Below, piece after piece: positions 8,463 to 16,278 of a DNA stretch of 64,000 nucleotides. Position 1 is the stretch's first letter. Each line of letters opens with the position of its first letter. The notes beneath the pieces are model-generated. The model worked only from the letters and a program-made list of their open reading frames with translations. It ran no database searches and was not told the DNA's origin. Both the position numbers and the translations under genes were made by a program. The stretch is from JBEDUK01 sp963781595 (lineage in GTDB: Bacteria; Actinomycetota; UBA4738). The stretch is taken from the NCBI GenBank assembly GCA_963781595.1, contig CAWAGG010000006.1:992001-1056000 (forward strand). Reading direction: 5' to 3'.

Positions 8463-10010
8463 ATGGGCGACTTCGTCGTGTGGTTCGACCGGCACCAACC
8501 CTCCGATCACACGCGGGTCGGCGGCAAGAGCGCCAGCCTCGGCGAGATGACGGCCGCCGGCCTCACGGTGCCGCCCGGGTTCACGATCACGACGGAGGGC
8601 TACCACACGCTGCGCGACCACCCCGAGGTGCGTTCGGCCGTCCACAGCCTCTTGGCCGACGTCGACCTCGGTGACCCTGACGGGCTCGAGGAGATCTCGG
8701 GGAAGGTCCGGGCCGTGATCGAGTCGGCTGCGGTGGACGCCGACCTCGAGCGGCAGGTCGCGGGCGCGTACGGCGAGCTGTGCGAGCGCTGCGGCGTCGA
8801 CGATGTCCCTGTTGCGGTGCGCTCGTCGGCCACGTCGGAGGACCTGCCCGACGCGAGCTTCGCCGGCGAACACGACACGTACCTGTGGGTCCGGAGCGCG
8901 GACGCGGTCCTGGACCGCATGACACGCTGCTGGTCGAGCATCTTCACGGCCCGGGCGATCAGCTACCGGCACGAGATGGGGCACGACCACGACGTGATCT
9001 CCATGGCGGTCGCGGTGCAGAAGATGGTCCAGCCGCGGTCGGCCGGGGTCGCGTTCACGCTGAACCCGATCGACGGGGACCGTTCCACGATAGCGATCGA
9101 TTCGTCGTGGGGACTCGGCGAGGCCGTGGTGGCGGGCGAGGTGAACCCCGACAACTTCCTCGTGGACAAGGTGCTGTTCGAGATCGTCCGGAGGGTGATC
9201 TCGTCGAAGGCCATCGAGTACCGCGTCTCCGGCGATGCGGTCGAGCTGGCCGACGTCGAGCCCGAACGCGCGTCGGCGCCAAGCCTCACCGACGACGAGA
9301 TCAAGGCCGTCGCGCGCATGGCTCGGCGCGCCGAGAAGCACTACGGAACCCCCCAGGACGTCGAGTGGGCGATCGACGAGCACCTCGCCGACGGGGAGAA
9401 CGTGATCCTGCTCCAGAGCCGTCCCGAGACGGTCTGGAGCCGGCGCCCCCGCGAGCCGATCGCGCACGCGGGCGGGGTCCAGGGCATCGTGTCGACGTTG
9501 CTGTCGCCGCTGAACGCGAGGAAGGCCAGCCGGAAGGAGGAGGAGGGGGACCAGGCGGAGTCCGCAGACCTAGTGCCACGCACGGACCGTTGGCCGCGAG
9601 GTTCCTTCCAAGAAGGAGGGGGGAAAGATGGCAGAGAGTCGGTTCCCGAGCCCGTTCGAGATCCCGACGCCTCCAGGAGCGGAGGGGTGGGAGCAGCTGT
9701 ACACGTACTCGCTGCCGTTCAGCGAGGACCGCAGGGACTACGAGGACGCGATGTTCTGGTTCCAGGACGGGATCCACTGGGGCCAGGCCCTCACGCCGTG
9801 GGACGCGACCTTCCTCGAGTTCGCGTTGGCGTCGCTGTCCCAGTACAACACGCGCCATTACATGATCCCGCCGGCGCTCGGCGTGGACTTCCGGGTGCTG
9901 AACGGCTATGCGTACCTGGCGCCGGTCGGGGTCGCCGACCCCGCCGAGATCGAACGCCGCGTGCCGCTGTTCCTGGAGCGGGCCGGCTTCTACTTCGCGA
10001 ATTGGGATGA
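8463..10010 (+). CDS. PEP-synthase N-terminal-domain protein, phenylphosphate synthase beta (PpsB)-like
   Basis: The first ~330 residues are the ATP-grasp nucleotide-binding domain of PEP synthase/pyruvate phosphate dikinase: VGGKSASLGEM near residue 21, VAVRSSATSEDLPDASFAGEHDT near 117-139 (in two overlapping motifs), and a final ILLQSRPETVW. There is no swivelling His domain or PEP/pyruvate barrel. The His domain is in the next gene, the split seen in phenylphosphate synthase (PpsB about 40 kDa, PpsA about 70 kDa) and in 4-cresol phosphorylation by CreH/CreI. The open frame continues to 10010, 383 bp into the next gene; everything after about 9540 looks like non-native sequence, so the true stop was probably lost to an indel near 9510-9600. 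Confidence 0.8.
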   Translation: MGDFVVWFDRHQPSDHTRVGGKSASLGEMTAAGLTVPPGFTITTEGYHTLRDHPEVRSAVHSLLADVDLGDPDGLEEISGKVRAVIESAAVDADLERQVAGAYGELCERCGVDDVPVAVRSSATSEDLPDASFAGEHDTYLWVRSADAVLDRMTRCWSSIFTARAISYRHEMGHDHDVISMAVAVQKMVQPRSAGVAFTLNPIDGDRSTIAIDSSWGLGEAVVAGEVNPDNFLVDKVLFEIVRRVISSKAIEYRVSGDAVELADVEPERASAPSLTDDEIKAVARMARRAEKHYGTPQDVEWAIDEHLADGENVILLQSRPETVWSRRPREPIAHAGGVQGIVSTLLSPLNARKASRKEEEGDQAESADLVPRTDRWPRGSFQEGGGKDGRESVPEPVRDPDASRSGGVGAAVHVLAAVQRGPQGLRGRDVLVPGRDPLGPGPHAVGRDLPRVRVGVAVPVQHAPLHDPAGARRGLPGAERLCVPGAGRGRRPRRDRTPRAAVPGAGRLLLRELG

Positions 10011-11448
10011 CCTGTACGCGAGATGGCTGGCGAAGATCCGGCCGCTTATCCAGGAGATGGAAGACCTGTCGTTCGAACCCCTCCCGGAGATCGAGGACAT
10101 CGAGGTCGTCACCAGCGGGCGCGGCATCGGCTCCGGGTGGGACATCCAGGCGTCGTACCACCGGCTGGTCGACCTGGCGCTGAAGCTCTGGCAGTACCAC
10201 TTCGAGTTCCTGAACCTCGGCTACGCCGCGTACCTCGACTACTTCGGATTCTGCAAGCAGGCGTTCCCGAACATCCCCGACCTGGCGATCGCCAGGATGG
10301 TCGCCGGGATCGAGGTCGACCTGTTCCGGCCGAACGAGGAGCTGAAGAACCTGGCGAAGGCGGCGGTCGAGCTGGGTGTCGCCGACCCGATCATGGAGAA
10401 CGGCTCGGCGACCCAGGTGCTCGCGCGCCTGGAGGGGTCGGATGCCGGCAAGGAGTGGCTCGCGAAGTGGGAGGACGTCAAGCAGCCGTGGTTCAACTTC
10501 TCCGCGGGCGGCGGCTTCTACCACAGCGACGACATCTGGATCGAGAACCTCGACGTGCCGCTGAATTACCTCCGCGGCTACGTCGCGAAGGTGCAGGCCG
10601 GCGAGGACATCGAGCGCCCGATCGAGGAGGTGCGGACCGAACGCGACCGGATCGTCACCGAATACACCGGATTGCTCGGCTCCGACGAGGATCGGACCGC
10701 GTTCGAGCAGAAGCTCGGCCTGGCCCGTGTGGTGTTCCCGTACGTGGAGAACCACAACTTCTACGTCGAGCACTGGGGGCACTCGGTGCTGTGGCGGAAG
10801 ATGCGCGACCTCGGGAGCGTGTTCGTGAAGGAGGGGTTCTTCGCCGAGGACAACGACATCTTCTACCTCAAGCGCGACGAGGTGCCCGAGGCGATCTGGG
10901 ACATGTACTCGGCCTGGGCCGTCGGTACGGAGCCGCGGGGCCCGAAGTACTGGCCACGTGAGCTGGAGCGGAGGAAGGGGATCCTCAACGCCCTGCGCTC
11001 GTGGTCCCCGCCGAAGGCGCTCGGGCAGCCGCCCGAGGTCGTGACGGAACCGTTCACGATCATGCTCTGGGGTATCACGTCGGACTCCGTGAGCATGTGG
11101 CTCGGCGCGGGCGAGGGCGGGGAGGCCGGCGAGCTGCGCGGGTTCGCCGCGTCGCCCGGGGTCGCCGAGGGGCCGGCACGCGTGATCTTCACGGCCGACG
11201 AGATCGGGACCGTGGAACCGGGCGAGGTCCTGATCGCTCCGATCACCGCGCCTGCGTGGGCGCCGATCTTCGGCACGATCGTGGCGACCGTCACCGACAT
11301 CGGCGGCATGATGTCTCACGCCGCGATCGTGTGCCGCGAGTACGGCCTGCCGGCGGTGACCGGCACGGCGTTCGCGACGACGAACATCAAGACCGGACAG
11401 CGGGTCCGGGTCGATGGCACGAACGGTACCGTGACCGTCCTGGACTAG
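9628..11448 (+). CDS. Phosphohistidine-domain protein, phenylphosphate synthase alpha (PpsA)-like
   Basis: A 606-residue protein (about 68 kDa) whose last 100 residues are the PEP-utilising swivelling domain with TDIGGMMSHAAIVCREYG. The phosphorylated His would be His564, close to the position I recall for Thauera PpsA. The first ~480 residues are aromatic-rich and lack any PEP/pyruvate barrel, as in aryl-phosphate synthases rather than PEP synthase. A very strong ribosome site (AAGGAGGGGGG) precedes the ATG. With the preceding ATP-binding subunit it could phosphorylate a phenol with ATP, giving an aryl phosphate, AMP and phosphate. No gamma (CBS-type) subunit is visible. The substrate is inferred. 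Confidence 0.82.
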   Translation: MAESRFPSPFEIPTPPGAEGWEQLYTYSLPFSEDRRDYEDAMFWFQDGIHWGQALTPWDATFLEFALASLSQYNTRHYMIPPALGVDFRVLNGYAYLAPVGVADPAEIERRVPLFLERAGFYFANWDDLYARWLAKIRPLIQEMEDLSFEPLPEIEDIEVVTSGRGIGSGWDIQASYHRLVDLALKLWQYHFEFLNLGYAAYLDYFGFCKQAFPNIPDLAIARMVAGIEVDLFRPNEELKNLAKAAVELGVADPIMENGSATQVLARLEGSDAGKEWLAKWEDVKQPWFNFSAGGGFYHSDDIWIENLDVPLNYLRGYVAKVQAGEDIERPIEEVRTERDRIVTEYTGLLGSDEDRTAFEQKLGLARVVFPYVENHNFYVEHWGHSVLWRKMRDLGSVFVKEGFFAEDNDIFYLKRDEVPEAIWDMYSAWAVGTEPRGPKYWPRELERRKGILNALRSWSPPKALGQPPEVVTEPFTIMLWGITSDSVSMWLGAGEGGEAGELRGFAASPGVAEGPARVIFTADEIGTVEPGEVLIAPITAPAWAPIFGTIVATVTDIGGMMSHAAIVCREYGLPAVTGTAFATTNIKTGQRVRVDGTNGTVTVLD

Positions 11449-11534
11449 GTGGCGGACGGCTCCGGCCGCGGCGCGAGCCCGCGGCGCCCGCCGGAGCCGG
11501 ACGCGACACGCGAGGACGTGAGGAGGCGAGCGGC

Positions 11535-12803
11535 ATGTTGACCGAAGAGCTGAACCGGACCCTCACCCAGGTGGGTCCCGGCACGCCGATGGGCGAGCTG
11601 ATGCGGCGCTACTGGTACCCGGTCGCCTTCGTGCGCGAGCTGGACGAGTGGCCGATCAAGCCGGTCCGCCTGCTCGGGGAAGACTTCGCCCTCTGGAAGC
11701 TCGGCGACGGGAGCTACGGCATCGTGCAGGAGCGGTGCCCGCACCGCGCTGCGTCGCTCGTCTATGGCGTCGTCGAGCAGGAGGGTCTGCGGTGCGGCTA
11801 CCACGGGTGGCTGTTCGACGTGGACGGCGCCTGCATCGACCAGCCTGCCGAGCCCGAGACCTCGTCGTTCAAGGGGAAGATCAAGGCGCAGGCGGGCAAG
11901 GCGCAGGCGCTCGGCGGCATGGTGTGGGTCTACATCGGCCCGGCCCCGGCCCCCGAGCTCCCGAGGTTCGACGTGTTCGTGATGGACGGCGTCCGCGACG
12001 TCGGGCACTCCGTGCTGCCGTGCAACTGGCTGCAGATCATGGAGAACTCCGTCGACCCCCACCACGTGGAATGGCTGCACGGCAGGTACTTCAAGTTCCT
12101 CGCGGAGGCCGGCGGGTTCCCCATGCCGTCGGCGTTCGACAAGAAGCACGTGAAGGTCGGCTTCGACGCGTTCGAGTGGGGGATCATCAAGCGAAGGATG
12201 CTCGAGGGCCAGACCGAGGAGAACGACGACTGGAAGATCGGGCATCCGCTCGTGTTCCCCTATTTCATGCGGGTGGGCGGCGGGGGGATCGACCAGATGC
12301 AGATCCGCGTCCCGATCGACGACACGCACACCTGGGCGCTGTTCTACGCGACCCACAACCCCGACGGCCTGGATGCGTATCCGGACCAGGTCTATCCGTT
12401 CGACTACGAATACGAATGGAGAGATGCGAACGGGCGCCACATCGTGGACTACATCGAGGGCCAGGACGTCATGGCCTGGGTCACGCAAGGGAGCGTGACC
12501 GACCGTTCGGCCGAACACATCGGCAAGTCCGACATCGGCATCACGATGCTGCGGCGGATGTTCCGCGAGAACATGGCCGCGGTGGAGGAGGGCCGCGACC
12601 CGATCGCGGTGATCCGGGAGCCCCACGAGCGGATCGACCTGCCGTGCGAGAAGGCGAAGTTCGGCGAGGTGCTCGACTTCGCGATCCAGTGGATCGACCG
12701 TGGTTCGTCCCGATACTCGCCGCAGGCCGACATGCTGAAGAAGTTGCACATGGATGCCGCTGCCGCGCGCGAGGCGTCGAAACTGCCGGAGGTGTCGGGC
12801 TGA
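11535..12803 (+). CDS. Rieske non-haem iron aromatic oxygenase, alpha subunit
   Basis: A 422-residue terminal oxygenase. The [2Fe-2S] Rieske site is Cys68-X-His70 and Cys87-X2-His90 (ERCPHRA, LRCGYHGW). The mononuclear iron site is Asn171-X2-Asp174-X2-His177-X4-His182 (NSVDPHHVEWLH). A later WVTQGSVTDRS motif resembles the phthalate 4,5-dioxygenase/vanillate demethylase group, in which the enzyme is a homo-oligomer without a beta subunit. Start: ATG at 11535 behind GAGGAGG. No reductase or ferredoxin gene is next to it, so electrons must come from elsewhere. It sits between the aryl-phosphate synthase-like pair and a zinc-ribbon protein and is proposed to hydroxylate the phosphorylated or free ring. 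Confidence 0.93.
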   Translation: MLTEELNRTLTQVGPGTPMGELMRRYWYPVAFVRELDEWPIKPVRLLGEDFALWKLGDGSYGIVQERCPHRAASLVYGVVEQEGLRCGYHGWLFDVDGACIDQPAEPETSSFKGKIKAQAGKAQALGGMVWVYIGPAPAPELPRFDVFVMDGVRDVGHSVLPCNWLQIMENSVDPHHVEWLHGRYFKFLAEAGGFPMPSAFDKKHVKVGFDAFEWGIIKRRMLEGQTEENDDWKIGHPLVFPYFMRVGGGGIDQMQIRVPIDDTHTWALFYATHNPDGLDAYPDQVYPFDYEYEWRDANGRHIVDYIEGQDVMAWVTQGSVTDRSAEHIGKSDIGITMLRRMFRENMAAVEEGRDPIAVIREPHERIDLPCEKAKFGEVLDFAIQWIDRGSSRYSPQADMLKKLHMDAAAAREASKLPEVSG

Positions 12804-13039
12804 GCGAGGAGCGCCGGCTCACCGGCGACCATTGGTGGGACCCGGATCGGCGGCGCCACGTCGAGGACATGCCCCGGTACTGTCCGCAGTGCGCCGCCGC
12901 GCTCGACCAGGCGAGCGGCATCTCGGTCGAGTACTGGGAGGCCGATCACCGCGTGTACCACACGTGGTGCCGCGCGTGCGGCTGGACCGGCGACATCATC
13001 CGCGTGGAGCGCATGGTCGGGCACGAAGCCGCCGAATGA
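12800..13039 (+). CDS. Small zinc-ribbon protein, probable CTG start
   Basis: A protein of about 79 residues with two metal-binding knuckles, CPQC (about residue 29) and CRACG (about residue 58), separated by an aromatic stretch (VEYWEADHRVYHTW). No ATG, GTG or TTG lies in frame near the Rieske stop, but a CTG at 12800 overlaps that stop and has GGAGG seven nt upstream. An ATG at 12869 would give only 56 residues and has poor spacing. It is the last gene of the aryl-phosphate/Rieske cluster. It might hold zinc or act as a small rubredoxin-like electron or structural partner; this is untested inference. Confidence 0.65.
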   Translation: MSEERRLTGDHWWDPDRRRHVEDMPRYCPQCAAALDQASGISVEYWEADHRVYHTWCRACGWTGDIIRVERMVGHEAAE

Positions 13040-13157
13040 CGTCTCCGGGGCAGGCGACGTCCCCGGTCGAACACCCGCGCGGGGGGAACGAGTTTCGCGG
13101 ATCACCTCCCGCGGCGTGACCGAACCCCGTGCTCATGCGTCTCTATCCCGCGAGACG

Positions 13158-13676
13158 ATGAGCAGCGCCGTGAAGAGCCCCGACCGATCGACCGCCCGGC
13201 CTTCGCTCGCCGAGCTCTACGAACGTCACGCCGATGAGGCTGTCGGCTTGGCGTATCTGCTGACCGGCGACCGCGCGCTCGCCCAGGACCTGATGCAGGA
13301 GGCGTTCGTCCGCATCGCCAGGCGGTTCGTGCACATCCGCGACCCGGAGTCGTTCGGACCCTACCTCCGCCGTTCGATCGTCAACCTCGCGAACTCGCAC
13401 TTCCGCCGGCGAGCGCTCGAGCGGCGGCACGCGGCGAGCAGCGCCGTGCCCGATCGATCGGACGCGGCCGACGTCGGGGATCGCCTGACGCTGCGTGCGG
13501 CGATCCTGCGTCTCCCGGTCCGCCAGCGGATCGCCCTGGTGCTGCGCTTCTACGAGGATCTCCCGGAGCGGGACATCGCCGACCTGATGGGATGCGGGAC
13601 GGGGGCCGTCAAACAGCTCGTGTACCGGGCCATGGGGACGCTCAGGCAGGAGCTCGGAGGAGGGGAGGGATCGTGA
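13158..13676 (+). CDS. ECF-type RNA polymerase sigma factor (sigma-70 family)
   Basis: A sigma factor of about 172 residues with only regions 2 and 4. Region 2 (about 20-90) has YLLTGDRALAQDLMQEAFVRI, and region 4 (about 112-165) has LPVRQRIALVLRFYEDL and a helix-turn-helix ending in AVKQLVYRAM. This is the SigE/SigM-like actinobacterial ECF layout. A GTG at 13116 would extend the protein by 14 residues; the ATG at 13158 was preferred because nothing conserved lies before it, but neither has a strong ribosome site. The downstream membrane protein starts inside this stop codon, so the pair is co-translated and that protein is the likely anti-sigma or target. Confidence 0.88.
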   Translation: MSSAVKSPDRSTARPSLAELYERHADEAVGLAYLLTGDRALAQDLMQEAFVRIARRFVHIRDPESFGPYLRRSIVNLANSHFRRRALERRHAASSAVPDRSDAADVGDRLTLRAAILRLPVRQRIALVLRFYEDLPERDIADLMGCGTGAVKQLVYRAMGTLRQELGGGEGS

Positions 13677-14461
13677 ACGGAGGGACCTCGCTGGAGGAGC
13701 GCATCGGGCGCGAGCTGGAGCGCATGCGGACCGAGATCGGCGCTGAGCGTCCCGTCCCGGCGCGGGTGCTGTCCCGGTCGCGGCGGGCGATGGTCGCGAC
13801 CGTCGCGGCCACGGTGCTCGTGGCTGCCGTCGTGGCGACCGGCTCGGTCGCCGCGTGGCGCGCCCTGGGGCCGGCTGCTTCGACCCCGGCTGGGCCCGCC
13901 GGCGGTAGCAGCCCCGGTCCGACCGGCGTCTCGGGGCGGGGATCGGTGGCGTCGACTCCTGCGGCGATCGCCGCGCTCATGGCCAGGCCGCTCACCCTCC
14001 CGACCGTCACCCCGGGAGGGGCGTGCCCCACGACGCCGCTCATCACGATCGCGCCTGGACGGGGGGCCGGCTTCAGCGGGTCCGGGCCGGCGCAGCGGGC
14101 CGGGCACGTCTACCTGGCGTACACGGGACGAGACGTGAAGCTCTGGGCGCAGGACCGCTCCGCCGACGGCTGGTACGGCATCAAGGACATCTGGGTGGTC
14201 GACGGGTCCCACCGCGGTCCCGTGCTGATCCGTGGTGGCCGGATCGACGGGTCGGGGCCTGTCGAGCTGAGCTTCAACCCGGTGCTGCCCAGGCGGGACG
14301 CGCTGGTGCTCGACGGGGGCGCCCCGTCGCTCCAGCGGGACCCGTCGTCGGGCTGGTGGAGCGTTCCGGCCGTCGCCTTCGTCCGGGGGCCGGGCTGCTA
14401 CGCGTACCAGATCGACGCCACGAGCTTCACCGCGCACATCGTCTTCGTGGCCTCGCGCTGA
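13673..14461 (+). CDS. Single-pass membrane protein coupled to the ECF sigma factor (possible anti-sigma)
   Basis: A 262-residue protein: a charged cytoplasmic N-terminus (about 1-38, RIGRELERMRTEIG), one transmembrane helix (about 40-62, MVATVAATVLVAAVV), a Pro/Gly/Ser linker, and an extracellular domain of about 150 residues with no family I recognise. The GTG at 13673 overlaps the sigma stop and has GGAGGAGGGGAGG just upstream. Topology and coupling fit a regulator of the sigma factor, but no zinc-binding anti-sigma (HXXXCXXC) motif is present, so it could also be an unrelated surface protein. Confidence 0.78.
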   Translation: MNGGTSLEERIGRELERMRTEIGAERPVPARVLSRSRRAMVATVAATVLVAAVVATGSVAAWRALGPAASTPAGPAGGSSPGPTGVSGRGSVASTPAAIAALMARPLTLPTVTPGGACPTTPLITIAPGRGAGFSGSGPAQRAGHVYLAYTGRDVKLWAQDRSADGWYGIKDIWVVDGSHRGPVLIRGGRIDGSGPVELSFNPVLPRRDALVLDGGAPSLQRDPSSGWWSVPAVAFVRGPGCYAYQIDATSFTAHIVFVASR

Positions 14462-14576
14462 AGGGCAGGACGGGCGGCTCCGGCCCGACGCTCCTGCTCG
14501 GATGATGGAAGATGCTCGCTACGCGAGGTCATGCCCCGGACGCGCGGGAACGCGGGAGGTGAGGCGGATCGGAGCG

Positions 14577-15581
14577 ATGGAGGGCCACGACTTCCCTGGG
14601 CGCCGCCCCGAAGCCGTGCTGGTCCTGAGCGAGAACTGGACGCTCACGTCTGCTCGCGATCTCCGTGCGCTGGTCCGGGTCGCTCGGGAGGCCGAGGACG
14701 CGGGCGTCGGCACGGTGATGCTCTCCGAGCACATCGTGCTCGGGCCGTCTGCCGGCGCGAGGGGCCGCATGCTGAATCCGCGGGACTACGCCGCGCCGGG
14801 GAACCAGGATCCGGCCACGCCCTGGCCGGACACGCTCGTGCTCGGCTCGGCGATCGCGGCGGCGACGTCCCGGATCCGGGTCGCACTGGCCGCCGTGATC
14901 GCACCGCTCCGGCACCCGCTGCTGCTGGCGAAGGAGCTGGCCACGCTCGACCTACTGGCGGAAGGACGTCTGGCGGCGCAGCCCACCGTGAGCTGGTCCG
15001 CCGAGGAGTACGCCGCGCTCGGCGTTCCGTTCGACGAACGCGGCGCGATCCTCGACGAGCACCTCGCGGCGATGCGCGTCGCGTGGCGTGACACGCCGGC
15101 GTCGTTCGACGGCCGCCACTTCACGTTCGAAGATGCCTTCCTCGAGCCGAAGCCGTACCGGCCCGAGGGACCGAGGATGTGGTTCGGTGGCGAACACGTC
15201 CACGAGGCGCTCCTGCGGCGACTCGTTGCGTACGGCCACGGGTTCCATCCGTTCGGCACGCCGACCGATGACGACCTCCGGCGGATCCGCGAGGCGATGG
15301 CCGCGGCCGGACGCGACCCGGACGATCTGGAGATGGTCGGCGGGATCAGAGGCACGTTCCCGAACGCGACCGACGTCGCAGATCTGGGCCATGCCCTGGA
15401 AGCGATACCAGGGGTGCTTGCGCGTGGGTTCACCAGCATCTGCTTCAAGCCGTCGATGTTCACCGACGACGTCCGCGATGTCGCGGGGGTCTGCCGACGC
15501 GTGGTCGAACGGATCGACGCCGGATCGAGCGCGGGCGCCGCGAGGCCGCCGAACGGAGGGACTACGAGCCCAGGCCGGTGA
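14577..15581 (+). CDS. LLM-class (luciferase-like, F420-type) oxidoreductase, second in window
   Basis: A 334-residue TIM-barrel oxidoreductase of the luciferase-like superfamily. Blocks typical of the family are GVGTVMLSEHIVLG (about 43-56), TSRIRVALAAVIAPLRHP (about 98-115), LLAKELATLDLLAEGRL and FGGEHVHEALLRRLV (about 203-217). An upstream ATG at 14502 would add 25 non-conserved residues; the ATG at 14577 follows GGAG and starts close to the first conserved strand. Its 3' end overlaps the tail of the TetR gene on the other strand by 20 bp. The substrate is not predictable; it is only distantly similar to the oxidoreductase at 4,532. Confidence 0.88.
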   Translation: MEGHDFPGRRPEAVLVLSENWTLTSARDLRALVRVAREAEDAGVGTVMLSEHIVLGPSAGARGRMLNPRDYAAPGNQDPATPWPDTLVLGSAIAAATSRIRVALAAVIAPLRHPLLLAKELATLDLLAEGRLAAQPTVSWSAEEYAALGVPFDERGAILDEHLAAMRVAWRDTPASFDGRHFTFEDAFLEPKPYRPEGPRMWFGGEHVHEALLRRLVAYGHGFHPFGTPTDDDLRRIREAMAAAGRDPDDLEMVGGIRGTFPNATDVADLGHALEAIPGVLARGFTSICFKPSMFTDDVRDVAGVCRRVVERIDAGSSAGAARPPNGGTTSPGR

Positions 15582-16161
15582 TCCCCCGCCATGCGAGCTG
15601 CACCAGCGTCTCGAGTGCCGCTCGCCGCGTCGCCGCCGACGCGCCCGGTTCGCGCCGCGCGACGTTCTCCACCATGCCGATCAGTGCGAGTGCGACCGTC
15701 TCCGCGTGCACCCGATCCAACCGTCCCTGCGACTCTCGTTCGATCAGGTCCGCGACCTCGGACAGGATCCGGTCGCGGAACGCCTCGACGTGACCCCGGA
15801 AGTCGTCCTCCGCGCCGACCGTCTCCTGCACCATCAGCTGGAACCCGGCCGCGTGCTCGTCGACGAAGTCGAAGTACGCCTGGAACGACGAACGGATCCG
15901 CTCGCGGTTGCCCGTCGGCGCGTCCAGCGCTTCGCGGACCTGGTCGTGCAGGACCGTCAGGTCGGTGTCCAGCAGCGCCAGGTACAGGTCGTGTTTCGAA
16001 GGGAAGTGGTCGTACAGGATCGGCTTCGTCACGCCGGCCTCGCGGGCGACCGTGTCCATCGAGACCTGGTGGTACCCGTAGGTGCCGAACAGCCTCCGCG
16101 CGACATCCAGGAGCTGCGCCCGCCGTTCCGGCGCCCGCATCCGGCGCCGCGTCTCGGCCAC
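15562..16161 (-). CDS. TetR-family transcriptional regulator (divergent from acyl-CoA dehydrogenase)
   Basis: A 199-residue regulator. The N-terminal domain (about 8-60) contains RAQLLDVARRLFGTYGYHQVSM and YDHFPSKHDLYLALL (each the usual TetR helix pattern). The ligand-binding domain (FQAYFDFVDEHAAGFQLMVQE) resembles actinobacterial TetR proteins linked to fatty-acid or steroid metabolism. It is divergent from an acyl-CoA dehydrogenase, and the gap holds three TACC-N4-GGTA palindromes. It probably represses itself and the dehydrogenase and is released by an acyl-CoA or related ligand (inference). Confidence 0.93.
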   Translation of the reverse strand: MAETRRRMRAPERRAQLLDVARRLFGTYGYHQVSMDTVAREAGVTKPILYDHFPSKHDLYLALLDTDLTVLHDQVREALDAPTGNRERIRSSFQAYFDFVDEHAAGFQLMVQETVGAEDDFRGHVEAFRDRILSEVADLIERESQGRLDRVHAETVALALIGMVENVARREPGASAATRRAALETLVQLAWRGITGLGS

Positions 16162-16187
16162 GCTTCACCCCCTCCGGTTGACTGACC

Positions 16188-16232
16188 GATACCCGGAGGT
16201 ATCATTACCACACGGTAACCTACCGACTGGTA
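16188..16232. promoter_or_regulatory. Triple TACC-N4-GGTA operator array between tetR and acyl-CoA dehydrogenase
   Basis: Three perfect palindromes sharing the TACC-N4-GGTA core stand in tandem: GATACC-CGGA-GGTATC (16188-16203), TTACC-ACAC-GGTAA (16205-16218) and TACC-GACT-GGTA (16221-16232). Their centres are 16 and 15 bp apart. This is where a TetR dimer array controlling both divergent genes would be expected; binding by the adjacent TetR is inference. Confidence 0.7.
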
Positions 16233-16278
16233 ACTTACTGGAGCCCCGCGCACGGCGTGACGAGGAGGCGGCAGACCG

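Noticed and set aside
8463..11448. Reading the two aryl-phosphate synthase-like genes as a split PEP synthase or rifampicin phosphotransferase
   Set aside because: There is no PEP/pyruvate barrel, and the middle of the second protein does not look like a rifampicin-binding domain; the subunit sizes and the aromatic context fit phenylphosphate synthase better.
13045..13066. CCGGGG...CCCCGG stem after the zinc-ribbon gene as a terminator
   Set aside because: Only six pairs with a ten-base loop and no U-run; too weak to support.
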